Shown here piece by piece: positions 33,023 through 42,107 of a DNA stretch of 51,278 nucleotides (position 1 is the stretch's first letter; every line of letters begins with the position of its first letter). The stretch is from Bradyrhizobium sp. URHD0069 (GTDB taxonomy: Bacteria > Pseudomonadota > Alphaproteobacteria > Rhizobiales > Xanthobacteraceae): assembly GCF_000701345.1 (NCBI RefSeq), contig NZ_JNIJ01000045.1:1-51278 (forward strand), given 5' to 3'. Position numbers and translations under genes: made by a program. The notes below the pieces were generated by a model, which did no database searches, was not told the origin of the DNA, and saw nothing but the letters and a program-made list of their open reading frames with translations.

Positions 33023-34312
33023 ATGAACATCGGATTGAGAGGCAACTTCATTGCCATCGCCGAGGATCGTGAGACAGTTTGCAGACCACATGGCAAGCTT
33101 GTGCCTATGCGATTGGCGACGGTTGTTTGCTTGCTAATGGCCTGCATGTTTCATCAGGTTGCGCCATCGATCGCGCGAACGAATGGGCCTGAAGCTGCAC
33201 CACAGATGCAGCCCTATCCAATTCAGTCCTATCCAATGCAGTCCTATCCAATGCAGTCCATGCCTCGACTGGCACAAGCCAAGCGCTCCCCTAACACAAA
33301 TACGGTTGGGATCGTGACGGGCCGCCCAAGCGGGACTGATTTCGCAATCGCTCAAGATATCTCGACGGTTCTCGCGACCGGACAGGAGACCGGTCCGAGA
33401 GGTGAGGTGGCATTGCGGATTGTGCCGATGGTCGGCAAGGGCGGCATTCAGAACGTTCGTGATGTGCTGACCCTATCGGGCGCCGATATGGGCATTACGC
33501 CCATGATTTTGCTCGACCGCCTGCGCGCCAGCAAGGAGTTGGGTGATATCTCGAAGAGCTTGGTCTACATCGCCCCGCTCTTCCATGAAGAACTCCACAT
33601 CCTTGCTCGTCCAGAGATACGCACCGTTTCCGACCTCGCTGGAAGACGCGTCAACCTTGGTGAGGAGGATAGCGGTATGGAAATCCTGGCGCGGGACATC
33701 CTCAGTCGACTGGGCGTGAAAGCGAGAGAAGTTAATGTTGATCAGAATGCAGCTGCGGAAGGCATGCGGAACGGCGACATCGCGGCCACCGTGTTCATCA
33801 CGGGAAAACCCGCCCGCTGGCTCGAACGATACGGGCGCGAGGACGGCTTCCATCTCCTTCCGGTGCCACACGCATCATCCTTGGAAGAGGACTATCTGCC
33901 GGCGACTTTCATCCACCAGGATTACCCGAACCTGATCGCTACTGACGAGAGCATCGCCACGCTTGCGGTTGGTTCGGTCCTCATTGCTCACAACTCGCCT
34001 CGGACAAGCGAGCGCTACCAACGCTTGGAGACGTTCGTTAACGCGTTCTTTTCGCGTATTTCGGAGTTCGAGAGTCCGGCGCGGCACCCGAAATGGAAAC
34101 AGATCAATGTTGCGGCGGTGTGGCCCGGGTGGAACCGCTTCGCTCCCGCGGAACGCTGGCTGAAGCAGCGCCGATTGACGGCACCCGCTGCCGACTCGCG
34201 GGCGGAGTTTGAGCGGTACCTGGATCAGTCGGGGAAGGTTCCTTCCGCCAGCGAGCGCGAACGCTTGTTTCAGGATTTCCTCCGCTGGCGAGAGGGGATC
34301 AGAGACCGCTGA
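33023..34312 (+). CDS. Orphan TAXI-type TRAP solute-binding protein
   Basis: 429 residues; CGGAG 8 nt before the ATG at 33023 (an internal ATG at 33107 starts the signal-like MRLATVVCLLMACMFHQVAP). After a Pro/Gln/Tyr linker made of three 15-bp repeats, the TAXI fold begins: TVGIVTGRPSGTDFAIAQDI, VRDVLTLSGADMGITPMILL, LVYIAPLFHEELHILARPEI, DLAGRRVNLGEEDSGMEILARDIL, GDIAATVFITGKPARWL. It ends in an extended FQDFLRWREGIRDR. TAXI proteins bind carboxylates such as glutamate for DctMQ-type permeases. No TRAP membrane subunits are near; the next genes are two secreted proteins and a kinase operon, suggesting a sensory rather than transport role. Confidence 0.85.
   Translation: MNIGLRGNFIAIAEDRETVCRPHGKLVPMRLATVVCLLMACMFHQVAPSIARTNGPEAAPQMQPYPIQSYPMQSYPMQSMPRLAQAKRSPNTNTVGIVTGRPSGTDFAIAQDISTVLATGQETGPRGEVALRIVPMVGKGGIQNVRDVLTLSGADMGITPMILLDRLRASKELGDISKSLVYIAPLFHEELHILARPEIRTVSDLAGRRVNLGEEDSGMEILARDILSRLGVKAREVNVDQNAAAEGMRNGDIAATVFITGKPARWLERYGREDGFHLLPVPHASSLEEDYLPATFIHQDYPNLIATDESIATLAVGSVLIAHNSPRTSERYQRLETFVNAFFSRISEFESPARHPKWKQINVAAVWPGWNRFAPAERWLKQRRLTAPAADSRAEFERYLDQSGKVPSASERERLFQDFLRWREGIRDR
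33211..33255 (+). repeat. Three 15-bp tandem repeats in the TAXI gene
   Basis: GCCCTATCCAATTCA, then twice GTCCTATCCAATGCA, encoding PYPIQSYPMQSYPMQ in the linker between signal peptide and binding domain. Confidence 0.95.
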
Positions 34313-34374
34313 TCGATCGCACATCCGATCGCACATCCGTTGGAGGACGGACCCGGAGCAACAAGGGAAGGCTC

Positions 34375-34854
34375 ATGACAATGATGGCGCGTGCATGTTC
34401 CATCGGCTTTCTGGCCATCCTCGCCATGCCTCTTGCGGCGAACGCGCAGACAGCACGCAAAACGGAAACGCTCACGCGCAGTCCGCCGAAACGAGTGGCG
34501 GTGCACATAAGCGACAGAAGGAAGAGCGAGCGCATAGGATATAAGAAGGTGAGCTCGCTGGTGAATTTTCCGCCCTTCTTCCCCGGCATCGGCGCGCTTT
34601 ACGTTCAGCCCAACACGCTCCCGAACGGACCATACCGTGCTTTCGACCGCAGGGGCAGACTGAGCAGCACCATCTACATGATCCCCATCGAGGACCTTGA
34701 GAACCGCACGAAGTTCGATGTTGCGGGCCTCGCTGGAAAGGGCGACCACGCAACCTTCTACTTCAATTCCGGTCACCCTGGACTCGACAAGCCCCATTAT
34801 CACATCCACATTTGGCACGTGAGCAAGAAGGGGGAAGAGAGGGTTGCGAAATAG
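34375..34854 (+). CDS. Secreted hypothetical protein ending in a His-rich strand
   Basis: 159 residues. Signal peptide MTMMARACSIGFLAILAMPL ... ANAQ. The mature part reads SLVNFPPFFPGIGALYVQPN, GPYRAFDRRGRLSSTIYMIP and then KGDHATFYFNSGHPGLDKPHYHIHIWHVSKKG. The PHYHIHIWHV cluster could bind a metal. It resembles periplasmic proteins that are mostly predicted beta-strand, but I cannot name the family with confidence. It starts 62 bp after the TAXI gene and ends 13 bp before the DUF3617 gene, so the three are likely one operon. Confidence 0.65.
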   Translation: MTMMARACSIGFLAILAMPLAANAQTARKTETLTRSPPKRVAVHISDRRKSERIGYKKVSSLVNFPPFFPGIGALYVQPNTLPNGPYRAFDRRGRLSSTIYMIPIEDLENRTKFDVAGLAGKGDHATFYFNSGHPGLDKPHYHIHIWHVSKKGEERVAK

Positions 34855-34867
34855 CGAGTAGTGGATC

Positions 34868-35335
34868 ATGGCGCGGTTTCGAACATCGATATTCGTTGCG
34901 CTGGTCGCGATGCTCGCACAGCCTGTTTATTCAGTACGCGCGGACCAATTGACGCCTCGCAGCGGCATGTATGAGATCACGGTCCGGCTAGAGCTCCCGC
35001 ATGTCGAGCGCTGGGCCGTTGACCAAACGGCGACAATTTGCCTACCCACTAAAAACAGCGGCGGAATACCCGTTCCCGTGCTGAGTGCGAACAACCCGTT
35101 TGCGAAATGCGCTGCGACCAATCTCACGACGAATGGCGCGACCCTCGAATACGATATCGTCTGTCCGGGGCGCGGGGACGCCAAAGCGCATGCGATCTAC
35201 ACGCTCGCGGCAGATACATTCGCTGGCCGCGTCGCGATGGTCATGGGTGCAAAAAACATGACGATGACCGAACTGCAGCACGGCCGCCGCCGTGGAGACT
35301 GCGGTCCGCTGGAATCCGAAGCCCTCGACGAATAG
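34868..35335 (+). CDS. DUF3617-like secreted protein
   Basis: 155 residues. Signal peptide MARFRTSIFVALVAMLAQPV ... SVRAD. The pattern LTPRSGMYEITVRLELP, a central ICLP, two Cys later FAKCAATN, then YDIVCPGRGDAKAHAIYTLAADTFAGRVAM and a final RRRGDCGP is the arrangement of the DUF3617 family (paired Cys, CxG, GxC end). Periplasmic; function unknown. Confidence 0.65.
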   Translation: MARFRTSIFVALVAMLAQPVYSVRADQLTPRSGMYEITVRLELPHVERWAVDQTATICLPTKNSGGIPVPVLSANNPFAKCAATNLTTNGATLEYDIVCPGRGDAKAHAIYTLAADTFAGRVAMVMGAKNMTMTELQHGRRRGDCGPLESEALDE

Positions 35336-35867
35336 CGCGGACCTTGCGCGGCCCCGATTTTGTGAGGACACGGCCTTGCCGGAAGGACCGGTAAGGGGCC
35401 TTCACACGAATGCCATCATCGAACCACAAAATTGCGGTGGGAGTGCCTCGGTCGAGGCCGCGGCGACTACAGCGTTCGCGCGGGCAGACCAACCGGGCTG
35501 ACCGGCCCTGACCGAGAGGCGTAGCTATCCGCCCGCGAGCGACATCCCGCGACGATATCGGCGCCGCCCGCAATGGCGATCGCAGCTTATGGCGGCGATA
35601 GAGCGGCCGCCGGATCAAGGGATCCTCGGATGGATCTGTCGGCCAACGCTTTCGATGTATTCAACGAGGACGCTAAGGTGGTCCTTTGCCGGGACCGCGA
35701 CGGAATGCGCAGGAGTCGGGCATGGTCACGTTGGCAGTTGCGCTCGTTCCCCGCCGAACAACCGCAACAGAAAAGCGGTACAATGAACGACCTCGCGAAA
35801 GGACCGCACGTGCCGCAGTGAAGCGAAGCTTGGCCACTGGGACCTAACCCCGGAAGGGATCCAGCTG
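35336..35867. other. Gene-free stretch before the kinase operon
   Basis: Short frames are present but lack ribosome binding sites and recognisable products. The promoter of the kinase operon should lie in its last ~150 bp; no specific element was recognised. Confidence 0.5.
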
Positions 35868-37346
35868 ATGCAGCAATCTCGCCTACAAGGAAAAGCTGCT
35901 TCGATAGTACTTCCGATCGCGACCGCCGTGATCGCGATTGCTGTCTTCATTGCTGACACGGTGACGGACCTCGAGGTGCCATTCGCGGTCATGTACGTCG
36001 TGGTCATCCTGCTGGCGGCTCGCTTCTGCCGCGCGCGGGCCCTCATGCTGGTCGCAACCGGGTGCGTGGGCTTGACGGTGGTGAGCGACATACTCACGCC
36101 GGGCATCTCCGCAGCCGAAGGGTTTGCCAGTACGCTGTTCAGTCTTGCAACAATCCTGTTGACGACCCTTCTCGCCTTGCAGGCCCAAAAAGCCGCGGCG
36201 GCATTGCAGGAGCAGGCGAACCTCCTTGATCAGGCGCATGACTCGATTTTCGTTCGCAATTTGAACGACGTCATCACCTACTGGAATCGGGGGGCGCAGG
36301 AGCAATACGGATGGAGCGCGGAGCAAGCGATCGGGAAGAGCTCGCATGAATTACTAAGGACCGTTTTCCCAGCGCCGCTGGACGAGCTTCGCGCGGAATT
36401 GCTGCGAACAGGTCGCTGGGAGGGTGAGCTGCACCACACAAGGTCCGACGGGACCGAGGTGATTGCCGCCAGTCGATGGTCGCTACATCTGGACGACCGA
36501 GAGCAGCCCGTTGCCATCCTGGAGACAAACAACGACATCACCGAGCGCATACACCGCGAAAACGAAATTAGACGGCTCAACCAGGAACTTGAAATCAATA
36601 GGCTAAACCAGGCACTTGGGGAGCGGGCTGCGGAAATCGAAGCAACCAACAAAGAGTTGGAGTCGTTTGCCTATTCGGTCTCGCACGACCTGCGCGCGCC
36701 ACTTCGCCATGTGGTCGGGTTCTCGGAGTTGCTACAAAGACAGGCATCTTCTGTGCTCGATGACAAGAGCCGTGGCTACATACAAACGATTGTCGACTCA
36801 GCAAAAAGAATGGGCAACCTGATCGACGATCTGTTGGCGTTTTCCAGGATCGGGCGGGCTGAGACCAAGAAGACGCCGGTGAACCTGGAGCAACTCGTCA
36901 CGGAGGTGGTCGCAGAGCTCGGGCAGGAGACGAAGGGGCGGGACATCGTGTGGAAAATCAATACCCTTCCGGTCTGCTATGGCGACCGGTCGATGCTGAG
37001 GCTGGTTGTGGTCAATCTCGTTTCCAACGCGGTCAAATTCACACGCATGCGAAAGCCGGCGACAATCGAGATTGGCTGCGTGGGCGGAAGCAAAAGTGAA
37101 GTAGAGTTCTTCGTGAAGGACAATGGCGCAGGCTTCGACATGCGGTATGTCAATAAGCTGTTCGGTGTGTTTCAGCGTCTGCACAATTTGGAAGAGTTCG
37201 AAGGCACTGGAATAGGACTGGCTAGCGTTCAGCGCATCATTCACCGCCATGGCGGGGAGGTCCGGGCCGAGGGAGTGGTCGATCAAGGCGCGACCTTCTA
37301 TTTCTCACTCCCGATACGAAAAGATGCAGCAGGGAGCACGCTATGA
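35868..37346 (+). CDS. Membrane PAS sensor histidine kinase
   Basis: 492 residues. Residues 12-104 contain about four membrane helices (SIVLPIATAVIAIAVFIAD, FAVMYVVVILLAARF, ALMLVATGCVGLTVV, LFSLATILLTTLLALQ). A PAS domain follows at about 118-228 (DSIFVRNLNDVITYWNRGAQ, ending AILETNNDITERIHRENEI). HisKA has SYSVSHDLRAPLRHVVGFSE with phospho-acceptor His273; the ATPase has N-box VVNLVSNAVKFT, DNGAGFD and GTGIGLASV. This kinase type usually pairs with a small Rcp1/CheY-like receiver, and the next gene is exactly that, overlapping by ATGA. The signal is unknown. Confidence 0.92.
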   Translation: MQQSRLQGKAASIVLPIATAVIAIAVFIADTVTDLEVPFAVMYVVVILLAARFCRARALMLVATGCVGLTVVSDILTPGISAAEGFASTLFSLATILLTTLLALQAQKAAAALQEQANLLDQAHDSIFVRNLNDVITYWNRGAQEQYGWSAEQAIGKSSHELLRTVFPAPLDELRAELLRTGRWEGELHHTRSDGTEVIAASRWSLHLDDREQPVAILETNNDITERIHRENEIRRLNQELEINRLNQALGERAAEIEATNKELESFAYSVSHDLRAPLRHVVGFSELLQRQASSVLDDKSRGYIQTIVDSAKRMGNLIDDLLAFSRIGRAETKKTPVNLEQLVTEVVAELGQETKGRDIVWKINTLPVCYGDRSMLRLVVVNLVSNAVKFTRMRKPATIEIGCVGGSKSEVEFFVKDNGAGFDMRYVNKLFGVFQRLHNLEEFEGTGIGLASVQRIIHRHGGEVRAEGVVDQGATFYFSLPIRKDAAGSTL

Positions 37347-37792
37347 GCCAACTGGGACGCATCTTGCTCGTCGAGGACGACCCGAGCGATGTAGAACTCA
37401 CGCTGACGGCGCTGGGGGAATATAAACTTGCCAACGAGGTCGTCGTCACACGCGACGGACAACAGGCGCTGGATTATCTCCATTGTGAAGGAGAATTTAA
37501 CAATCGCCCCAACGAAAATCCTGCGGTCATGCTGCTCGATCTAAAACTTCCGAAGATCGATGGCCTGGAGGTCTTGCAGCACATCAGGTCCGACGAGCGT
37601 CTTAAGTTGATACCCGTGGTCGTGCTGACATCGTCCCACGAGGAAAAAGACAAGCTGCGGAGCTACACGCTCGGAGTGAACGCGTATGTCGTGAAGCCGG
37701 TCGATTTTCATGAGTTCGTCAATGCAGTCAAGGAGCTCGGCGTCTTCTGGGCGGTCATCAACCAGCCACCGCCGGGCAGCGTGAAGAAGTGA
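37343..37792 (+). CDS. Single-domain response regulator (Rcp1 type)
   Basis: 149 residues, one receiver domain only: ILLVEDDPSDVELT (acidic pocket), Asp66 in VMLLDLKLPKIDG as phospho-acceptor, VVLTSSHEEKD and Lys in AYVVKPVDFHEF. There is no output domain, so it either shuttles phosphate or acts by protein contact. It is translationally coupled at both ends by 4-nt overlaps (ATGA with the kinase, GTGA with the next gene). Confidence 0.95.
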   Translation: MSQLGRILLVEDDPSDVELTLTALGEYKLANEVVVTRDGQQALDYLHCEGEFNNRPNENPAVMLLDLKLPKIDGLEVLQHIRSDERLKLIPVVVLTSSHEEKDKLRSYTLGVNAYVVKPVDFHEFVNAVKELGVFWAVINQPPPGSVKK

Positions 37793-39294
37793 AATCTCCT
37801 CTCCGTATTTTGTTGCTGGAGGACGACGCACATGATGCGGAGCTCGTTCGCGAGCTCCTTGAAGCCGACCATTTGGCCTGTGAGGTAGTCCGAGCTCAGA
37901 CTCGCGCCGAGTTCCTCGGCGCTCTCGAGAGCGGTGGAATCGACCTAATTCTCGCGGATTACCAGCTCCCTTCGTTCGACGGTCTTTCTGCATTGAAGCT
38001 TGCGCTGAGTGAACGCCCTGATGTGCCTTTCATCTTTGTTTCCGGCACGCTCGGCGAGGAAGTAGCGATCGAAGCGCTCAAAATTGGAGCGACCGACTAT
38101 GTTCTGAAGACCCGGTTATCGAGGCTCGTGCCCTCCGTGCAGCGCGCGCTGCGCGAGGCTCGGGACCGAGCCGAACGCAAGAACGCCGAGGAGGCCCTGC
38201 GCCGGAGCGAGATGTATTTGGCGGAGGCGCAGCGGGTGAGCCGCACCGGGAGCTTCGGCTGGAACTTTTCCAGCGGGGAAATCTACTGGTCCGAAGAGAC
38301 CTATCGGATATTCGAATGCGAGCCGACGATAAAGCCGACCGTTCAGCTGGTGATCGATCGGGCGCACCCGGACGATCGGATGCATCTGCGGCAAATCATC
38401 GACCGCGCCGCGACCGAGCGGAGAGAATTTGCAGCCGAGCATCGCCTGATGATGGACAACGGCTCTGTCAAGCATGTTCGAATCGTGGCTCATCCTTCCA
38501 CCGAGGGCGATCCGGAGGGCGTCGTCTTCGTGGGGGCGGTGATAGACATCACCGAGCGCAAGCGCGCTGAAGAAGAGCGCGAAAGACTGCTCGAACTCGA
38601 GGCGGATCTTGCGCGCATGAACCGCGTGAGCATGATGGGAGAACTGGCAGCCTCACTGGCTCACGAAATCAAGCAGCCGATGGCTGCCGCCGCCATCAAC
38701 GCCGACGCCTGCACGCGATGGCTCCGTTCCGAGCCACCCGGCGTGGCAGAAGCACGCGAGGCTGCCGCGGCAGTGGCCGCGGCTGTGATGCGCGCCGCCG
38801 CGATCATCGATCGCGTTAGCTCACTCTACAGGCGAGGTGCGCCGGAACGGGAGTTGGTCGACGTCAACGAGATCATTCGAGGTCTGACCGTTCTGCTGGG
38901 CGATAGGGCCAATCGGAGCTCGATTTCGATCCGCGCCGAGCTTACCCCGGGGCTTCCTCGGACGACAGCAGATCGCGTACAGCTGCAGCAGGTTTTGATG
39001 AACCTCATGCTCAACGGCATCGAGGCGATGCAAGACACGGGCGGTGAACTGACTGTTGCATCGAAGAGGAGCGAGGATGGTCAATTACTGATTTCGGTGA
39101 GCGACTTGGGCCACGGGATCTCCATCGATGAAGCCAAGCGGATTTTCGAGGCATTCTTCACCACCAAACCGAAAGGCACCGGCATGGGCCTGTCGATCTG
39201 CCGTCGAATCATCTCGTCGCATGGCGGCTCTATATGGGCGAGCCCCAACACGGGACGGGGCGCGACTTTTCAGTTCACCCTGCCGCCGACGTGA
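37789..39294 (+). CDS. Receiver-PAS-histidine kinase hybrid
   Basis: 501 residues from a GTG overlapping the previous stop. N-terminal receiver 5-125 with EDDAHD, Asp57 in LILADYQLPSFDG and Lys107 in YVLKTRL; PAS/PAC 143-258 (VSRTGSFGWNFSSGEIYWSE ... FVGAVIDITERKRAEEE); HisKA with MMGELAASLAHEIKQPMAAA (His292), the E-x-K-Q-P form typical of the FixL-like/DctB group; ATPase with MNLMLNGIEAM, SDLGHGIS and GTGMGLSICRRI. The order receiver-first suggests that phosphate from the upstream kinase via the small receiver may control this kinase. No DNA-binding regulator is encoded in the operon. Confidence 0.93.
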   Translation: MKSPLRILLLEDDAHDAELVRELLEADHLACEVVRAQTRAEFLGALESGGIDLILADYQLPSFDGLSALKLALSERPDVPFIFVSGTLGEEVAIEALKIGATDYVLKTRLSRLVPSVQRALREARDRAERKNAEEALRRSEMYLAEAQRVSRTGSFGWNFSSGEIYWSEETYRIFECEPTIKPTVQLVIDRAHPDDRMHLRQIIDRAATERREFAAEHRLMMDNGSVKHVRIVAHPSTEGDPEGVVFVGAVIDITERKRAEEERERLLELEADLARMNRVSMMGELAASLAHEIKQPMAAAAINADACTRWLRSEPPGVAEAREAAAAVAAAVMRAAAIIDRVSSLYRRGAPERELVDVNEIIRGLTVLLGDRANRSSISIRAELTPGLPRTTADRVQLQQVLMNLMLNGIEAMQDTGGELTVASKRSEDGQLLISVSDLGHGISIDEAKRIFEAFFTTKPKGTGMGLSICRRIISSHGGSIWASPNTGRGATFQFTLPPT

Positions 39295-39964
39295 CGGCGT
39301 CCGTGCCTTGGGCGGTTTGACGCCGCGCCTTGTGCGCTTTGCACAGTAGCGGCTGGGCGGATGAGGGATTTCAGAAATTTTACCAAGTTTCGTCGCGGTC
39401 AAGCCGCGCTTCTGTCTGATGATTTGCTGCGACGTGGCGGTATCGGGATCTGTGCTTTGAAAGCATCCACTTCCGTTCCTGGCAGGCACCTTTGAGACAT
39501 GCCGACGGACGCTGAAATGGTCCGCTTCTCGAGGTCAGCCTGCAAATCCCTGAAATTCGGAGCTTGAATCTTTTCGAACGCACTTTTTCTGAAGTTGCGA
39601 TGCGTGCGACTTTGGCGTGGCCGCCGCGGTGACGGTGTCGTGGTTATCGCTAGTCGTTTCCACCGCTATTGCCTCGGTCAGAGATTGAGAGCACGCGGCT
39701 CATGGACTCGCATTTCCTTCCTACCTCGCGGGATGATTATGACTGACCTCCGGCCGGCTGCGGAACTATTCGGCCTGCGCCGACGCAGGTCGCACCGTAA
39801 AAAAGAGTCCAATTGATAAGCATCCATGTGGAACAGGCAGAGGGCCAAGCAGTAGAGTCCCGACAAGAGCGTCGGCGCCGATACCGCCCGATCCGGGGTA
39901 AGAAAAGGAAAAAGTGGTGAAGGGACTTGGCGCGGTTCTACGCTCCCCAGCGACGGAAGGGAGA
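39295..39964. other. Gene-free stretch
   Basis: No supported gene. The frames are short and without ribosome binding sites. A GAAAAGGAAAAAGTGGTG stretch at 39903-39920 precedes an alternative upstream start for the cytochrome gene. Confidence 0.5.
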
Positions 39965-40567
39965 ATGGCGATGCGCGTAAGATTCATGAGGACAGCCAAC
40001 GTCGCAGGTATTGCCATAGGGGGATTATCGGCAATGCTCGCCATCGCCGCGCATGGACAGATGGACACGGCTCGGTCGAGCAACGGGCAGAAAGCGGAGG
40101 CCGTCGAAGACGCGGCCGGTAATTTGCGTGTACCCGACGCCTATCGCACCACCTATCAGTCATTGGGAAGCTGGGCGGTAAGTGCTGACCAGGGGAGCGG
40201 CTCGAAGGAACTCCATCTCGTCTATGCGTCGCCGGGGACTATCGCTGCCTATAGCAGGGACGGCCATTTTCCTGACGGCACAGTGCTTGTGAAAGAGGTG
40301 TACGAGGCTGCCACCGAACCAATGACGACAGGCACGGTTAGCCATGCCGACACCTTGAAAGGCTGGTTCGTCATGGTGAAAGACAGTAGTGGCCGCCATG
40401 CCGGGAATAAGTTGTGGGGCGACGGCTGGGGCTGGTCGTGGTTCGATGCTGCCAACCCGTCAAAGACTACGTCTACAGATTACAACGTTGATTGTCTGCC
40501 ATGCCATCAGCCGGCGCGAGCTTCCGATTGGATTTATGTCCAAGGATACCCCGCGTTGAAGCGATGA
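39965..40567 (+). CDS. Cytochrome P460-family protein
   Basis: 200 residues from MAMRVRFMRTANVAGIAIGG; GAAGGGA directly upstream supports 39965 over 39914. A signal peptide ends near AAHGQ. The mature part matches the P460 family: NLRVPDAYRTTYQSLGSWAV, ELHLVYASPGTIAAYSRDGHFPDGTVLVKEVYE, GWFVMVKDSSGRHAGNKLWGDGWGWSWF and the c-type haem site CLPCHQPARASDWIYVQGYP. The known P460s oxidise hydroxylamine or NO; family members outside ammonia oxidisers have unproven roles. The Lys that cross-links the haem in true P460 cannot be verified by eye. Periplasmic. Confidence 0.88.
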   Translation: MAMRVRFMRTANVAGIAIGGLSAMLAIAAHGQMDTARSSNGQKAEAVEDAAGNLRVPDAYRTTYQSLGSWAVSADQGSGSKELHLVYASPGTIAAYSRDGHFPDGTVLVKEVYEAATEPMTTGTVSHADTLKGWFVMVKDSSGRHAGNKLWGDGWGWSWFDAANPSKTTSTDYNVDCLPCHQPARASDWIYVQGYPALKR

Positions 40568-40779
40568 CTATTACGCCTGCCAGGATTTCGAAGCAGGGGT
40601 AGTGGGAGCGCCTCCTCGCCGCGCGCACAGGCGATCCAAATAACAGATTCACGGCAGTAGTAGAGGAGTTCAAAGCTCCCCGACCGCATCGCATCGACGC
40701 AGGTTTGCAAGCAATCGGGGGAGCCAACTGCGGCGAGTTGGAGTTAGCGCCGGCTTCTGCCGTTGTGGGGCGCCGGTGG

Positions 40780-41010
40780 CAAGCGGGCTGCCTGCCCAGC
40801 AAGAATGAGATTTGGAGCGCGAGTGTCGCGTATCTGGCGCAGCACGCCGCGCAATTTGGCACGGTGACCAGTCCCTCGCCACCGATATTGCAAAGGTTCG
40901 CCAGCGCCGCCTACGGCGTGACGGCCGATCAGGTGATTGGCAGCACACTCAAGCTTCATTATCAAGAGCACAACGGCCGGGGCGAATTGGTACAAGCTTG
41001 TCAACAAGAG
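40780..41010 (+). pseudogene. Decayed HAD-type acid phosphatase fragment
   Basis: One frame reads QRFASAAYGVTADQVIGSTL and then KLHYQEHNGRGELV, resembling the (F)xxxAYGIPPEQVIGSxxKLKYE segment of bacterial HAD phosphatases. A neighbouring frame upstream reads CRVSGAARR, like the VSGGG motif. Frameshifts separate them and neither the DxDxT nor the Lys/GNSDGD parts could be placed. The wider 40568-41342 stretch contains no intact gene. Confidence 0.4.
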
Positions 41011-41342
41011 TGGCGCCGGCGGCCCTGGCCTTTCCGGTCAGGTTCTGGCTCCAGGCGATCACCTTCATGCCGAAGGCGAGACCGCGGTCCTGTCGAAGCT
41101 ATCAGCCTCAGGTTCGGTAACTCGGCCTACACCGGCGCTTCGGACGGGCGTCGCGACCGGGTGCGCGGACAGATGGCCAATTCTCGCGCGGATGACCTGG
41201 AAGACCGACGGACATTGCGGGCCACTGATGAGACGAACGGGCATATCTTCGATCCCGGACGGCATTCAACGCTTTGGGTCGATGAGTAGGGTGACACGCA
41301 ACGGAGTTGCTCATCCGGAGCCTCCTGCCAAGGAGTGTCGCC

Positions 41343-41693
41343 ATGTCCCGCATCTCGATCCTGAAGCGCTCAATCCGCACGGCCGCTGCAGCTCTCGTCT
41401 TCGTCGGCCTGCTTTCGCCGGCAAATGCGAACTACCAGCACGGTTCTGTCAGCATCTTCCCTGATCTGCCGATTAGCATGACTACAGATCATACCGACGC
41501 CAAAACGGCGGTTGCAAGAAGAAGCCGGTCCATAGTGCTGACCTCGCGCCTGCCCTGGCTTGCTCCGGTCGGCCATCGCCAACCGCGCCAAGCCGACGTC
41601 CCCCAATCGGAGGCCGTGTCGGCATGGGAGCGCCAGCAGCAGCAGCTCGACCAGGAGCTGGACCGCAGGCTGATTATCTGTCGCGGGTGCTGA
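41343..41693 (+). CDS. Small secreted hypothetical protein
   Basis: 116 residues from MSRISILKRSIRTAAAALVF with CAAGGAG before the ATG at 41343. Signal peptide, cleavage near ANAN. The mature part is Arg/Gln-rich and ends WERQQQQLDQELDRRLIICR plus GC, an ending shared by a Bradyrhizobium secreted family. Function unknown. Confidence 0.6.
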   Translation: MSRISILKRSIRTAAAALVFVGLLSPANANYQHGSVSIFPDLPISMTTDHTDAKTAVARRSRSIVLTSRLPWLAPVGHRQPRQADVPQSEAVSAWERQQQQLDQELDRRLIICRGC

Positions 41694-41696
41694 CCG

Positions 41697-42086
41697 GTGC
41701 ATACGCCCGCAACCTTCGGCTACGTGGCGACCCAGCTCGATCGCTTGGGCATCGTTTACCTCCACGTCGTTGAGCCGCGCATCAAGGGCACTGAGGAGAT
41801 CTCGCATGGGCAGGCGCCGATCGCAGCCCAGCATCTGCGGCCGAAGTTCTCGCAGACCTTGATCGCGGCAGGCGGCTTCGCACCGGATTCGGCGGAGGCC
41901 ATCGTCGCGGCCGGGACGCCGACCTCGTCGCATTCGGGCCGTCAATTCATCTCCAATCCGGATTTGCCCGAGCGTATCCGTCGGGGCCTGCCGCTCAATC
42001 GCTACGACCGCGCCACCTTCCACGGCGGTAACGCGCGGCTAGGCTATACGGATTACCCGCCCGCCAAGGCGACAGCGGCGGCCTGA
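41697..42086 (+). pseudogene. C-terminal remnant of a NemA-type alkene reductase with a compensated frameshift
   Basis: The frame reads TFGYVATQLDRLGIVYLHVV, FSQTLIAAGGFAPDSAEAIV, NPDLPERIRRGLPLNRYDRA, TFHGG and YTDYP, the last third of an N-ethylmaleimide reductase (OYE). The first ~235 residues are absent. Between AIVAAG and RQFIS the expected DADLVAFG is replaced by TPTSSHSG; that sequence is present in the next frame, so one base was lost before it and one gained after it (41911-41940). It has no ribosome binding site. Likely inactive. Confidence 0.85.
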
Positions 42087-42107
42087 CCGGTCTCTCGCCT
42101 TGATCTT

